Positions 9,128 to 17,852 of a DNA stretch of 64,000 nucleotides are shown in pieces. The notes beneath the pieces are model-generated. The model saw only the letters and a list, made by a program, of their open reading frames with translations, made no database searches and was not told the origin of the DNA. A program made the translations under genes and the position numbers. Source of the DNA: Saprospiraceae bacterium (GTDB lineage: Bacteria > Bacteroidota > Bacteroidia > Chitinophagales > Saprospiraceae); assembly GCA_020629035.1 (NCBI GenBank), contig JAHDEC010000007.1, positions 1-64,000 on the forward strand, in the 5' to 3' direction. Numbering within the stretch: position 1 is the first letter of the stretch; every line of letters begins with the position of its first letter.

Positions 9128-9781
9128 ATGTATATACACAAAGAAGGAAAAGCTACTATACTTTTAAGTTTGCTATTAGGGCTTGTAGTGATCTCTGCAG
9201 CTTATGTATGGGGAAGTATGTTTTGGCTCATATTTTTCACTCTCTTATGGTTAGCTTTTTTCATTTTCATTTTGTCGTTCTTCCGAAATCCTGACCGAAG
9301 CATTAAAAAGACAGATGAAAATAAAATTTATGCGCCAGCAGATGGCAAGGTAGTCGTCATTGAACAAACCAAAGAATCGGAATATTTACATGATGAGCGC
9401 ATTCAAGTTTCCATTTTTATGTCGCCGCTAAATGTGCATGTAAACCGAAATCCCGTATCTGGCAAGGTAGCTTACGAAAAGTACCACAAAGGAAAGTATC
9501 TAGTGGCCTGGCATCCAAAATCATCCACAGAAAATGAACGTCATACCACTGTTTACGAAGCTAGTAAAGGCAAGGTGCTGATGCGACAAATAGCTGGCGC
9601 TTTAGCTCGACGAATTGTGAACTATAAAAAGGCTGGAGATGAAGTAACACAAGGTGATACCATGGGTTTTATCAAATTTGGCTCTAGGGTGGATTTATTT
9701 TTACCGCTGAACGCAAATATTGTCGTTAAAAAAGACCAAGTTGTAAGGGGTAATATCGATGTCATTGCAACATTTGGATAG
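9128..9781 (+). CDS. psd: Phosphatidylserine decarboxylase Psd
   Basis: Pyruvoyl enzyme of 217 residues that converts phosphatidylserine to phosphatidylethanolamine at the inner membrane. Two N-terminal hydrophobic segments (about 8-52) are followed by FRNPDR, the YAPADGKVV motif, MSPLNVHVNR with the catalytic His region, and the self-cleavage motif near the end, here FGSR (residues GFIKFGSRVD), where the Ser becomes the pyruvoyl group. This is the short archaeal/Bacteroidota type of the family. The ATG follows the cdsA stop codon directly, so the two are translationally coupled. Confidence 0.95.
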   Translation: MYIHKEGKATILLSLLLGLVVISAAYVWGSMFWLIFFTLLWLAFFIFILSFFRNPDRSIKKTDENKIYAPADGKVVVIEQTKESEYLHDERIQVSIFMSPLNVHVNRNPVSGKVAYEKYHKGKYLVAWHPKSSTENERHTTVYEASKGKVLMRQIAGALARRIVNYKKAGDEVTQGDTMGFIKFGSRVDLFLPLNANIVVKKDQVVRGNIDVIATFG

Positions 9782-9826
9782 CTAGCAAAATAAGCTAAAA
9801 ACAACATTGAACAATAAAGAAAAAAA

Positions 9827-10597
9827 ATGAATAAGAAGCCATTAATTCTCGTGACAAATGATGATGGGATAACTGCTCCTGGGATTCGAGCCCTGATAGA
9901 AGCAGCCAGCCAGTTTGGCGAAGTTGTAGTCGTTGCACCTGATTCCCCTCAATCTGGGCAAGGTCATGCGATCACCTTAACATCCCCCATTATGTTTCAT
10001 AAGGTAAATCTGTTTGATGGTATCGAAGCCTATGAATGTTCGGGCACACCCGTGGATTGCACAAAAATTGCCAAGCACGTTATCCTCAAAGATCGGAGGA
10101 TAGATTTGTGTGTTTCTGGTATAAATCACGGTTCTAATGCGAGTATAAATATTATATATTCTGGTACTATGTCTGCAGCTATGGAGACGAGTATTGAAGG
10201 TATACCAAGCATAGGATTTTCCTTATTAGATTATAGCTTTGAAGCAGATTTCGAGCCAGCTAAACATTACGCAACATTGATCATCAAAAAAGTATTAGAA
10301 AAACCACTAAATGATTGCAAACTGCTTAATGTTAATATACCGAAGTTGCCGCTCAGTGAAATTAAAGGGATTAAGCTTTGCCACCAAGGAAACGGGAATT
10401 GGAAGGAAGAATTTCAAGAAGGAGAAGATCCTAGAGGTCAAAAATATTATTGGCTATCTGGAAGTTTTATACAAAAGAATGAGCCAGAAGGTTCTGATTT
10501 ATGGGCCTTAGAAAATAGTTATGTTTCTGTAGTCCCTTCTGGATTTGATTTAACCATTTATAGTGCCATCAGCAATAATAAACACTTAGAAATATGA
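9827..10597 (+). CDS. surE: 5'/3'-nucleotidase SurE
   Basis: Cytoplasmic metal-dependent nucleoside monophosphate phosphatase of 256 residues. The metal site motif LVTNDDG is at residues 8-14 (Asn11, Asp12, Asp13), followed by APDSPQSGQGHAIT with Ser43, CSGTPVDC, SGINHGSN and YSGTMSAAMET, the full SurE signature set. Its 3' end overlaps the next gene by 4 nt (ATGA), so it is in an operon with the small membrane protein and lpxB. Association with survival in stationary phase is known for the family; a housekeeping role is likely here. Confidence 0.95.
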   Translation: MNKKPLILVTNDDGITAPGIRALIEAASQFGEVVVVAPDSPQSGQGHAITLTSPIMFHKVNLFDGIEAYECSGTPVDCTKIAKHVILKDRRIDLCVSGINHGSNASINIIYSGTMSAAMETSIEGIPSIGFSLLDYSFEADFEPAKHYATLIIKKVLEKPLNDCKLLNVNIPKLPLSEIKGIKLCHQGNGNWKEEFQEGEDPRGQKYYWLSGSFIQKNEPEGSDLWALENSYVSVVPSGFDLTIYSAISNNKHLEI

Positions 10598-10902
10598 AAA
10601 GCAGAGATAGTTTTGGCTTCGGATTACTGGTGGGTGCAATTGTTCCCGTTTTAGGTTATTTATTAGTTGGAGGTGTTTTCGAACTCCTAGGAAGTATGGG
10701 TATTATGGATGAGGTGAGTGGCAGCATTTCTGGGAGAAGAGAACGTACCGTTTTATTGCTTGCTATCTGTTGTAGTCTTATTCCACTTAATATTTTTAAA
10801 CGACATCGAATGGATGACAGCATGCGTGGAATTGTCTTACCAACTGTCTTTTATGTTGGCGCCTGGATCTGGTTATTTAAAGGTGCACTATTTGGTCTCT
10901 AA
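10594..10902 (+). CDS. Small membrane protein between surE and lpxB
   Basis: Protein of 102 residues with three hydrophobic stretches (about 7-35, 50-67 and 80-100) separated by charged loops (GRRER near 48, KRHRMDD near 69). Start overlaps the surE stop by 4 nt. I do not recognise a named family, but a small membrane protein in exactly this slot between surE and lpxB is seen in many Bacteroidota, which supports it as a real gene. Function unknown; the neighbours point to the cell envelope. Confidence 0.8.
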   Translation: MKSRDSFGFGLLVGAIVPVLGYLLVGGVFELLGSMGIMDEVSGSISGRRERTVLLLAICCSLIPLNIFKRHRMDDSMRGIVLPTVFYVGAWIWLFKGALFGL

Positions 10903-10908
10903 GTAATC

Positions 10909-11991
10909 ATGAAGTACTATATTATTGCAGGAGAAACGAGTGGTGATCTATATGGTGGCCAATTAATAACTGCGTTGAGAGCTTCGGACATCAATGCCCA
11001 ATTTAGATTTTGGGGAGGCGACCAAATGCAAGCTGCTGATCCGAATATAGCCAAGCATATTCGAGAAACTTCGTTTATGGGCTTTGTAGAAGTCTTAATG
11101 AATTATGGTAAAATACGGGAGCTATTTAGCTTCTGTAAACAGGATATACTCTCGTTCAATCCAGATGTGATTATTTATATCGATTATCCAGGCTTCAACC
11201 TAAGGATTGCAAAATGGGCTAAGGAACGAAACTTCAAAAATTTTTACTTTATTCCACCCAAGGTTTGGGCTTGGAAAGAATCTAGAGTGGAAAAACTTCG
11301 AGCATATATTGATAAAATATTTGTCATTTTCCCTTTCGAAAAAAACTACTATCAAACAAAAAATATTGAGGTAGAATACCTTGGGAACCCACTAACTGAA
11401 TCTATTGAAAATCAAGTAAAAAACAGCAAACAAAGTAGGGAGCTGATTGCCTTACTTCCGGGTAGCAGAAAACAAGAAATTCAACGTCACTTATCACTGA
11501 TGCTTAGCCTTGCCGATCAATTTCCAGATGAACAATTTGCCATCCTCCAGGCTCCTGGATTTTCCAATGCAGATTATGCATTGACACAAAACTGCAAGCA
11601 TCATAATATCAGCCTCCACCATGAAGGTTCCACAACATTATTTAATCGGGCCAAAGCAGCTATTGTTTGCAGTGGAACAGCCACCTTAGAGTGTGCTGCA
11701 TATGGTGTACCGCAAGTGGTGATCTACAAAGCTCATCCTATATCATATGCTATTGCTATATCATTTGTGAAGGTGCCTTATATTTCATTGGTCAACTTAA
11801 TTATGGAGCGGGAAGTAGTCAAAGAATTAATCCAAGCAGATGCGAATATTGAGCACATTAAAACAGCGCTACATCGCTTATTAGATGATCCTGCCCAAAT
11901 GCTAAAAGACTATCAGATGCTCATGAAAAAATTAGATAGCAAAGGAGCGATGATGAAAATTGCTTCAAGAATGCACCAACTATTGTCTTAA
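10909..11991 (+). CDS. lpxB: Lipid A disaccharide synthase LpxB
   Basis: Glycosyltransferase (GT19) of 360 residues that joins UDP-diacylglucosamine and lipid X to the lipid A disaccharide at the cytoplasmic face of the inner membrane. Visible signatures are YIIAGETSGDLYG at the N-terminus, GFVEVLMNYG near 60, IDYPGFNLR near 90, PPKVWAWKESR near 120, YLGNPL near 160, LLPGSRKQEI near 180 and CSGTATLE near 255. Length fits the family. It presumably completes the surE transcript, 6 nt after the small membrane protein. Confidence 0.95.
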   Translation: MKYYIIAGETSGDLYGGQLITALRASDINAQFRFWGGDQMQAADPNIAKHIRETSFMGFVEVLMNYGKIRELFSFCKQDILSFNPDVIIYIDYPGFNLRIAKWAKERNFKNFYFIPPKVWAWKESRVEKLRAYIDKIFVIFPFEKNYYQTKNIEVEYLGNPLTESIENQVKNSKQSRELIALLPGSRKQEIQRHLSLMLSLADQFPDEQFAILQAPGFSNADYALTQNCKHHNISLHHEGSTTLFNRAKAAIVCSGTATLECAAYGVPQVVIYKAHPISYAIAISFVKVPYISLVNLIMEREVVKELIQADANIEHIKTALHRLLDDPAQMLKDYQMLMKKLDSKGAMMKIASRMHQLLS

Positions 11992-12010
11992 GATTCATTA
12001 CTTTTTCGGC

Positions 12011-12454
12011 ATGAAAAGATCTCAGAAAATATTGATTTATATTATTGGCTTATTAATAGGACTTCAGTTTGTTCCTTTAAGTCAGCAAAAAGTAGAAAAA
12101 GTAGCTGCTTCTCAAGCTTTTGAAAATATAGTTACTGGGAGTGAAGCTCAAATTACTCTACTAAAAAATGCATGTTACGACTGCCATTCCAATGACACAA
12201 AATATCCTTGGTATGCCCAGGTTGCTCCAGTTTCATTATGGATTAATGGTCATATAAAAGGGGCTAGGGGAAAGCTCAACTTTTCGACTTGGCAGCAATA
12301 TGATACCGAAACACAAAAGCACAAATTAAGAGAAAGTGCTGAAGAAATTCGAGATGGTCACATGCCTCCAAAAAGCTTCAAGTTTATGCATTCAGGAGCT
12401 AAGATGACTGATAATCAGGCTGAGGATTTGGCCGTTTGGTTGGAGTCGATCTAA
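12011..12454 (+). CDS. Haem-binding domain protein, exported
   Basis: Protein of 147 residues when started at the Met of MKRSQKILIY; the open frame runs 17 codons further upstream into lpxB, but the signal anchor/signal peptide (about 5-22) begins here. The haem-binding domain (Haem_bd, PF14376 type) is recognised by CYDCHS (CxxCH) near residue 56, followed by YPWYAQVAPVSLW, and by the distal GHMPPKSF motif that offers Met as a ligand. It is expected to be a periplasmic c-type cytochrome-like electron carrier. Its stop codon overlaps that of the convergent response regulator by 4 nt. Confidence 0.85.
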   Translation: MKRSQKILIYIIGLLIGLQFVPLSQQKVEKVAASQAFENIVTGSEAQITLLKNACYDCHSNDTKYPWYAQVAPVSLWINGHIKGARGKLNFSTWQQYDTETQKHKLRESAEEIRDGHMPPKSFKFMHSGAKMTDNQAEDLAVWLESI

Positions 12455-13203
12455 CCTAACCAAGTTTTAAAAGACTTTACTCGTTCGCGTGCCACTAAAA
12501 TTTCTCTCGATTCATGGTTTTCTAGCACTATCTTGAGTCGACTTCCAGAATAGGCTATGATGTCTTTTATTGCATTTATATTTACAATGACTCCCCTACT
12601 TGTTCTAAAAAAATGTGCTGGGTTTATTACACTTTCCAACTGATCTAATGGGTAGTCAATCGGATAATGTCTTCCATCGTGACTTAAAAGAAATGTTGCT
12701 TTTTGTTCGCTCACAAACCCATGAACTGCACTTAGTTGAATGCTCTTTATGCGTTCTCCAATTTTTACACTGATCCGTTCTTTATAAACCGCTTTTTCAC
12801 TATTTGCTTGCATTAATTTACTTAATGCATTCAAGTCGATACTGCTAGCTTGCTGCTTAGATTCAAATTTATGAATGGCGTTTTTTAGTTCTTCAGCATC
12901 AATAGGCTTAAGCAGGTAGTCAATGCTATTTTGCTTAAACGCCTTGATGGCATATTGGTCAAAGGCGGTAGTGAATATAATAGGAGATTTTAAGGTAAGT
13001 TTATTCAAGGTATCAAAGACTAGCCCATCATTAAGATGTATATCCATAAGATATAAATCCGGTTCTCCCGCTGTATTTATATGGGAAACAAGGCTGGTAT
13101 TAGACGGACAAATACCTACCACTTCCAGCTTAAATTTTCCGAGCATTTTCTCTAGTCTTCTTGCGGCTACTCCTTCATCTTCAATAATTAATACTCGATT
13201 CAT
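12451..13203 (-). CDS. LytTR-family response regulator
   Basis: Cytoplasmic two-component regulator of 250 residues. Receiver domain, residues 3-118: acidic pair Glu8/Asp9, phospho-acceptor Asp54 (LMDIHL), Thr78/79 and Lys99 (LLKPID). The LytTR DNA-binding domain, about residues 145-245, shows RIKSIQLSAVHGFVSEQ, HYPIDYPLDQLE and FFRTSRGVIVNINAIK. These domains bind pairs of direct repeats. The start overlaps the kinase gene by 4 nt, marking a cognate pair. The likely target is its own operon, which begins with a TonB-dependent receptor. Confidence 0.93.
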   Translation of the reverse strand: MNRVLIIEDEGVAARRLEKMLGKFKLEVVGICPSNTSLVSHINTAGEPDLYLMDIHLNDGLVFDTLNKLTLKSPIIFTTAFDQYAIKAFKQNSIDYLLKPIDAEELKNAIHKFESKQQASSIDLNALSKLMQANSEKAVYKERISVKIGERIKSIQLSAVHGFVSEQKATFLLSHDGRHYPIDYPLDQLESVINPAHFFRTSRGVIVNINAIKDIIAYSGSRLKIVLENHESREILVARERVKSFKTWLG

Positions 13204-14222
13204 ATCAGCGGTATTTTTACGGTAAAGGTGCTTGGTTTATCTTCCACAAGAATATCTTTTTGGACCATTAATTTATATCGATCTCGAATATTTTGCAAAC
13301 CCATTTTATTGGATGCTTGAATCAAACTCCTTTTGTGTTTGTTATTCTTGATAATTAAGTAGTCTTGGTCATTATACAGTTCGATTATCAAAGGATTTTC
13401 AGGACTAAAACTATTATGCTTTACAGCGTTTTCTAGCAGCAGTTGGAGTGTTAAGGAAGGGATGCTTTTTGTTGAGACCACATCGTCTACAGATACTTTC
13501 AGTTTAATCGCGTTTTCGAATCTGGTTTGTTGTAACGCCATGTATTTTTTTGAAAATGCAATCTCATCGTTAATACTGCTTAAATCCTCATTTCTTGTTT
13601 CCAAAATATATCTATATATACTCGATAGCTTGCTTAAAAATGCCTGGGCATTTTCTGGATGTTCGTCAATTAATCCTGACAAAACATTGAAACTGTTAAA
13701 TAAAAAATGAGGATCAATATGTGCTTTGAGCATACTTAACTCAGTACTTAGTTTTTCTTTCCTTAATGTTTCGTTGATCCGTTTTTCTTGTTCTACTTGT
13801 TTAAAGAATTCGATGGCGTGATGGATAGAAGAAATAACAACCGTTATAATCAATGCAATAACATAAAACTGTTTAAAGGTGGCATTAAGGAGGCTCGACC
13901 AAGGATATCCAATAATAAAAACCCAAAGAATTATGTTTAGCAAAACTAGTGCAAGCATGGTAAAGAAAATCGAACCAATTACACCTAACCAAGTGCGCTG
14001 TTTAGGGTTTTCTTGCCAGGGATATTTAATGGATAATTTCTTAAAAAAATAGGCATTCACCACTCCTAATGGAATTCCATAATAGATGTTAAAGAAGCTT
14101 TGTCTGCCTATTTCATAAAGATTAAATTCTCCACTCAAAAATACCATGATTAGAGCACCCACAATGCACAAGACTAGGACAGCAATGATGGTAGATTTTA
14201 ACTCTTTTATCCAAGTAAACAT
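13200..14222 (-). CDS. LytS/YehU-type sensor histidine kinase
   Basis: Membrane kinase of 340 residues. Four hydrophobic segments (about 10-30, 44-62, 80-105 and 113-132) are followed by a short coiled coil and the His_kinase domain: the phospho-acceptor is His172 within AHIDPHFLFNSFN, and the ATPase part shows LTLQLLLENAVKHN and the glycine motif KMGLQNIRDRY. There is no large extracellular sensor domain, so the signal is probably sensed in the membrane. It pairs with the overlapping LytTR regulator; the upstream neighbour shares one base (TAATG). Confidence 0.92.
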   Translation of the reverse strand: MFTWIKELKSTIIAVLVLCIVGALIMVFLSGEFNLYEIGRQSFFNIYYGIPLGVVNAYFFKKLSIKYPWQENPKQRTWLGVIGSIFFTMLALVLLNIILWVFIIGYPWSSLLNATFKQFYVIALIITVVISSIHHAIEFFKQVEQEKRINETLRKEKLSTELSMLKAHIDPHFLFNSFNVLSGLIDEHPENAQAFLSKLSSIYRYILETRNEDLSSINDEIAFSKKYMALQQTRFENAIKLKVSVDDVVSTKSIPSLTLQLLLENAVKHNSFSPENPLIIELYNDQDYLIIKNNKHKRSLIQASNKMGLQNIRDRYKLMVQKDILVEDKPSTFTVKIPLI

Positions 14223-14848
14223 TAACTATTGCAATTTTCAACCAACTGAATAAGACGTTCTTTTCCATAATTAGGAGCAAAAGGAACGCTTGATTTGTAA
14301 TCGTCGAATTTAGTCAATATTATTTGTATCCTTTCACAATATGGAGTCATATCCTCATTGAAAAATCTTGCTGTACCCATTTCAAATTCTACCTTGTTCA
14401 TTAAAGCTCTTGGATTTTCTCCATCTATGCTAAGTGCTTTATCGTGAAGTTCCATGATTTTAGGTGCATATTTCATGGCATAGGTTCCTGGATCGGCTGC
14501 AACGTATGCCGTGTAAAGCAAGCCTTCAAGTGTTAGTATTTCTGCATTTTTTGCTGATCGCTGATGGGCTGTTTCGATGTGTCTCTTAGCTTGATTTAGC
14601 ATCTCATCTCTTTTGCTAGCATCTTTCTCAGTAAAACTGGACGCTATGTGGACATTAGCTGCATAATAACTTGGCAGCCAGGCAGTTGCTTCCGCTTGAC
14701 TTATTCTTTCGAACATAGCGATCGCTCCTGCTGTATCACCTTCTCCCCAAAGGCTTAAGCCTTTTTGCATTCCACTTGCAAAATCATTTTGTCCATGCAT
14801 TGAAAAAGAACTTGAAAAAAGTACGACGAATAATATGAATTGTTTCAT
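14222..14848 (-). CDS. Exported TPR-like protein in the LytTR operon
   Basis: Protein of 208 residues with a signal peptide (1-19, ending SMHGQ). The rest is predicted alpha-helical, with TPR-like pairs such as the GLSLWGEGDTAGAIAMFERI segment near residue 31 and a second one near 150. No enzyme motif is seen. It ends one base into the kinase gene, so translation is coupled. A periplasmic scaffold or sensor accessory for the kinase is a reasonable guess from position; function is unknown. Confidence 0.75.
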   Translation of the reverse strand: MKQFILFVVLFSSSFSMHGQNDFASGMQKGLSLWGEGDTAGAIAMFERISQAEATAWLPSYYAANVHIASSFTEKDASKRDEMLNQAKRHIETAHQRSAKNAEILTLEGLLYTAYVAADPGTYAMKYAPKIMELHDKALSIDGENPRALMNKVEFEMGTARFFNEDMTPYCERIQIILTKFDDYKSSVPFAPNYGKERLIQLVENCNS

Positions 14849-14878
14849 TGTTAATATTTTAATTGATTAATAATTGGA

Positions 14879-15316
14879 TTAAAACTGGATGGAAGTCTTT
14901 GTTTGGTTTTCGGTTAGGCTCAATTTTGCATCATCCCAAGCTGGCGGTCCAAATCGTCCCACTGCGCCATTAGAACAAGCATACGGTTCGGATGGGATTC
15001 CAAAATACTTGGTATCTAGCTCCTTATTCCCATTTTGATCATGGTAGCAAGAAATTGCATACGTTCCTTGTGGTAAACTGTCAATGCTCACCGATGCTTT
15101 TCCATCTATTATCTCGGTATTGACTGCTTTATAAACTTTATTTAGCCAAGCGGTTTCTTCGTTGTATATGCCCACGATGACAGTTCCATCATCGGATTCC
15201 AATCCATTTAAATGGATAATTAATGTGCTCGTTCCCTTGATTTGGCTAGTGCTTTGTGCCTTTACATTTGTGTTGAAAAATGTAAGCACAATTAATAATG
15301 TTGCTAAGTATTTCAT
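14879..15316 (-). CDS. DUF2141 family exported protein
   Basis: Protein of 145 residues with a signal peptide (1-20, ending VKAQS) followed by one DUF2141 domain of beta-sandwich type. Family marks: VGIYNEETAWL, LPQGTYAISCYHDQNGNKELDTKYFGIPSE, and the conserved GRFGPPAWDDAKLSL near the end. DUF2141 proteins are frequent in Bacteroidota and Proteobacteria next to TonB-dependent receptors, but their role is not known. The gene lies 35 nt after the receptor gene in the same operon. Confidence 0.88.
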   Translation of the reverse strand: MKYLATLLIVLTFFNTNVKAQSTSQIKGTSTLIIHLNGLESDDGTVIVGIYNEETAWLNKVYKAVNTEIIDGKASVSIDSLPQGTYAISCYHDQNGNKELDTKYFGIPSEPYACSNGAVGRFGPPAWDDAKLSLTENQTKTSIQF

Positions 15317-15351
15317 GATGATAAATTTTATGAAGTTTGTATTAATAAATA

Positions 15352-17505
15352 TTATAGATTTTGTAATTGATTGCTTTTCTTATTACGTCCGATCGTCATA
15401 AAAAAGCCTGCGAAGAAGAAGCGATCTTCATTAGGTCTGATGATTTCTCCCGGATAAATGCCCTCGCCATTTACCACGTTTGCGTATCGGTAGCCAAACT
15501 CATTTTTAACGCCAGTGGCATTAGAGACAGACACAAAGAGAATTTTTTGTGGTGTTATCAAATACGCCCAGCTTAAACTGAGATTTTGGTAGGGTTTTGA
15601 TAAATCATTCATAAATCCTGGCTTATTAGGGTTCTCATAGGGTCGTCCACTTGCTACCGAATAAGTCACACTTAACTGAGAACTTAAGGCTTGAATCCAG
15701 GTCTTTGCCACTAAGCTAAGGTTGTGAGTTGTAGCATAGTTTGGTGTAGCTAAACTTGGGTAATCTTTATATTTTCGCTCACTTTGTAACCAGCTGTAGG
15801 ATATCCAACAATCGGTATTTTTAATGACTCGGTTCGCTCTATAAAAAACATCCATACCATAGGCATCCCCAAAACCCTTATTCCCTACATTTTCTGATGC
15901 TAAAGCTGATTGCTTAAAGCTGATTAAGAAGTTGTATTTTTTATAGAAACCTTCTAGTCTAACAATGTGCTTCTTCGAATTGTACTGATAATTAAGCAAG
16001 AAATGATTAGCTCGCTGATTAGTTAGTTCTTCAGTTCCAAATAAGTATTCTTCTCCAACTTCTTGAGTGTATTGCCCGAAAGAAAAACTGATTTGTTGCT
16101 TCTTATTTATCTTTTGTGCCAATGTCATTCTGGGTTTAATCGACATTGAACCAAATAAAGAATGATATTCTGTTCTAAGTCCTAATTTGAGGGCAAGATT
16201 TGCAATAAAAAAGTATGCTGATTCTGCAAATAATGCTGAGATATTACGGTTTGCTGTTCCGTTAAAAACTAATTCATTATTGCCTATAGCTTTACTCAGG
16301 TCATTTGAGAGAAAAATATGTTCTGCTCCCAGACCGATTTTAAAGTGATCGTTAAAAAAATGGGTAGCCTTTATCTTAGCATGTAAGCCATCTAAACCTT
16401 GAGCTATTTGGGCACTATCAAGTTGGATCTCTTCTCCATTTTGTCCAATGCTGATGCCAGCAAATAAGCTTGTTTTGTCATTGAAGTAATGATTATAAGA
16501 AGACGATAAGTATGCATTTGTGTTTAGTAGATCTAGAGCATTTGGCACTTCCGAATTAATATCTCTCTGCTCGAAGGCAATCCTTCCTTTTTCAGCAGAA
16601 AGATAAGACTTGAATAATCCCTTATTCGTTTTATGGGTGAATACTGCCTCCCCTGAAAAACCATGGTAGGGTCTAGTTTGATTAATACGATTAGGTGCAA
16701 TCCAAGTATAAGGTCCTAAATCTATATAACTTAGATTAGCAGTGATTGAGCTTTTGCCAAAAGCCTGCTTATGCCCTATTCCAAGACCCACCGTCATTAA
16801 GTTTACATTTGTTTCCGTCTGATTGACTTCATCAGCTGTTTGCATGTCCAAAACACCGGATAAAGCTTGGCCATAACTAGCATCATAACCACCTGTGCTG
16901 AAGCTCATGCCTTTAAATAAAAAGGGAGAAAATCGTCCTCTTGAAGGGCTGCCGCCGATGCTATTTGTATAAGGTGCAAAAACACGCATGCCATCGATAA
17001 ATATCAGCGTTTCGTCAGCATCTCCTCCTCTAACAAACAATCGACCGTCCTCACTATTTGACTGAGTACCAGGAAGGGTTTGGAAACTAGCAATCACATC
17101 TCCCATAGATCCTGCAGTCGTCACAATATCCATTGGTTTTAGGACTGCTAATGATGAGTTATCTCCAGCCTTAAAAGTACTGCCTGAAATTTGGACAGCA
17201 TCCATGACTTTCGCAGATGGTCGAAGCTTAATCTGTAAGTTGGTTAAGTTATCTACTTCATCACTTATGTTTTTAGTTTCATAGCCTAAGTATGAAATAC
17301 AAAGTGTCTGCTTACCGATTGTCGATGTTTCAAATGAGAATCGACCTTCTACATCAGTGATACTTCCATCATAGCTACCTTCGATAAAGACATTGGCACC
17401 TATGATCGATAATCCTGATGGATCAGTGATCAGACCGTTAATCCTTGTTTGTGAAGAAACACTCTGGCAGAGAAGCAAGCATAGCAATAAGTAGATCGTT
17501 TTCAT
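15352..17505 (-). CDS. TonB-dependent receptor heading the LytTR operon
   Basis: Outer-membrane receptor of about 717 residues, started at MKTIYLLLCL because the signal peptide (ending SVSSQ) begins there; seven more codons are open upstream. It has a carboxypeptidase-regulatory-like domain (about 20-100), a plug (VTTAGSMGDVIASFQ, RLFVRGGDADETLIFIDGMRV) and a barrel with LSVTYSVASGRPYENP. This receptor type resembles siderophore/metal or colicin-type receptors more than SusC. It is the first gene of five in a row (receptor, DUF2141, TPR-like, kinase, regulator), so the two-component system is probably co-regulated with, or controlled by, uptake through this receptor. Confidence 0.9.
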   Translation of the reverse strand: MKTIYLLLCLLLCQSVSSQTRINGLITDPSGLSIIGANVFIEGSYDGSITDVEGRFSFETSTIGKQTLCISYLGYETKNISDEVDNLTNLQIKLRPSAKVMDAVQISGSTFKAGDNSSLAVLKPMDIVTTAGSMGDVIASFQTLPGTQSNSEDGRLFVRGGDADETLIFIDGMRVFAPYTNSIGGSPSRGRFSPFLFKGMSFSTGGYDASYGQALSGVLDMQTADEVNQTETNVNLMTVGLGIGHKQAFGKSSITANLSYIDLGPYTWIAPNRINQTRPYHGFSGEAVFTHKTNKGLFKSYLSAEKGRIAFEQRDINSEVPNALDLLNTNAYLSSSYNHYFNDKTSLFAGISIGQNGEEIQLDSAQIAQGLDGLHAKIKATHFFNDHFKIGLGAEHIFLSNDLSKAIGNNELVFNGTANRNISALFAESAYFFIANLALKLGLRTEYHSLFGSMSIKPRMTLAQKINKKQQISFSFGQYTQEVGEEYLFGTEELTNQRANHFLLNYQYNSKKHIVRLEGFYKKYNFLISFKQSALASENVGNKGFGDAYGMDVFYRANRVIKNTDCWISYSWLQSERKYKDYPSLATPNYATTHNLSLVAKTWIQALSSQLSVTYSVASGRPYENPNKPGFMNDLSKPYQNLSLSWAYLITPQKILFVSVSNATGVKNEFGYRYANVVNGEGIYPGEIIRPNEDRFFFAGFFMTIGRNKKSNQLQNL

Positions 17506-17852
17506 TTGTTTGTAATTATGATTCAAATTTGCAGTGAATCATAGTCCAAATAAAATTAGATCGGATGAACTGTTGAATTGTAAGTATGAGTTGTAGTTTA
17601 CTCTATATTTCTTAGCACAAGAGGTATTTAACAAGGCACTTAGCTTGGTAATTTTATGTTTTTATGCCCTAATGAAGATAGTTTGTGCTCATTTTCAGAT
17701 ACATGCAGAGATACGATAAAAAGAAAATCGTATTCCAATATAATGCAGATAAGCTTTAGTCAAGTCCGAAATTATGTCATTTATCGTTTTGTATTTAAAG
17801 CAAACCAGCATATAGGCACCCAGTATTTTACGTACATGGTTGGTGGTAGTTT
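17506..17852. other. Non-coding stretch with a palindrome
   Basis: About 350 bases without a convincing gene. Next to the receptor start it holds the 8-bp inverted repeat described separately. A 70-codon plus-strand frame at 17656-17868 has no ribosome binding site, no recognisable motif and an odd composition, and is not called. A weaker hairpin (ATACGAT/ATCGTAT) lies near 17710-17732. Nothing else is seen. Confidence 0.5.
17518..17542. promoter_or_regulatory. Palindrome before the receptor/LytTR operon
   Basis: ATGATTCA and TGAATCAT form a perfect 8-bp inverted repeat with a 9-bp spacer. It ends 13 nt before the receptor ATG on the minus strand, so it could be an operator overlapping the transcription start or a hairpin in the leader. 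LytTR proteins usually bind direct repeats, so another regulator would be expected if this is an operator. Confidence 0.35.
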
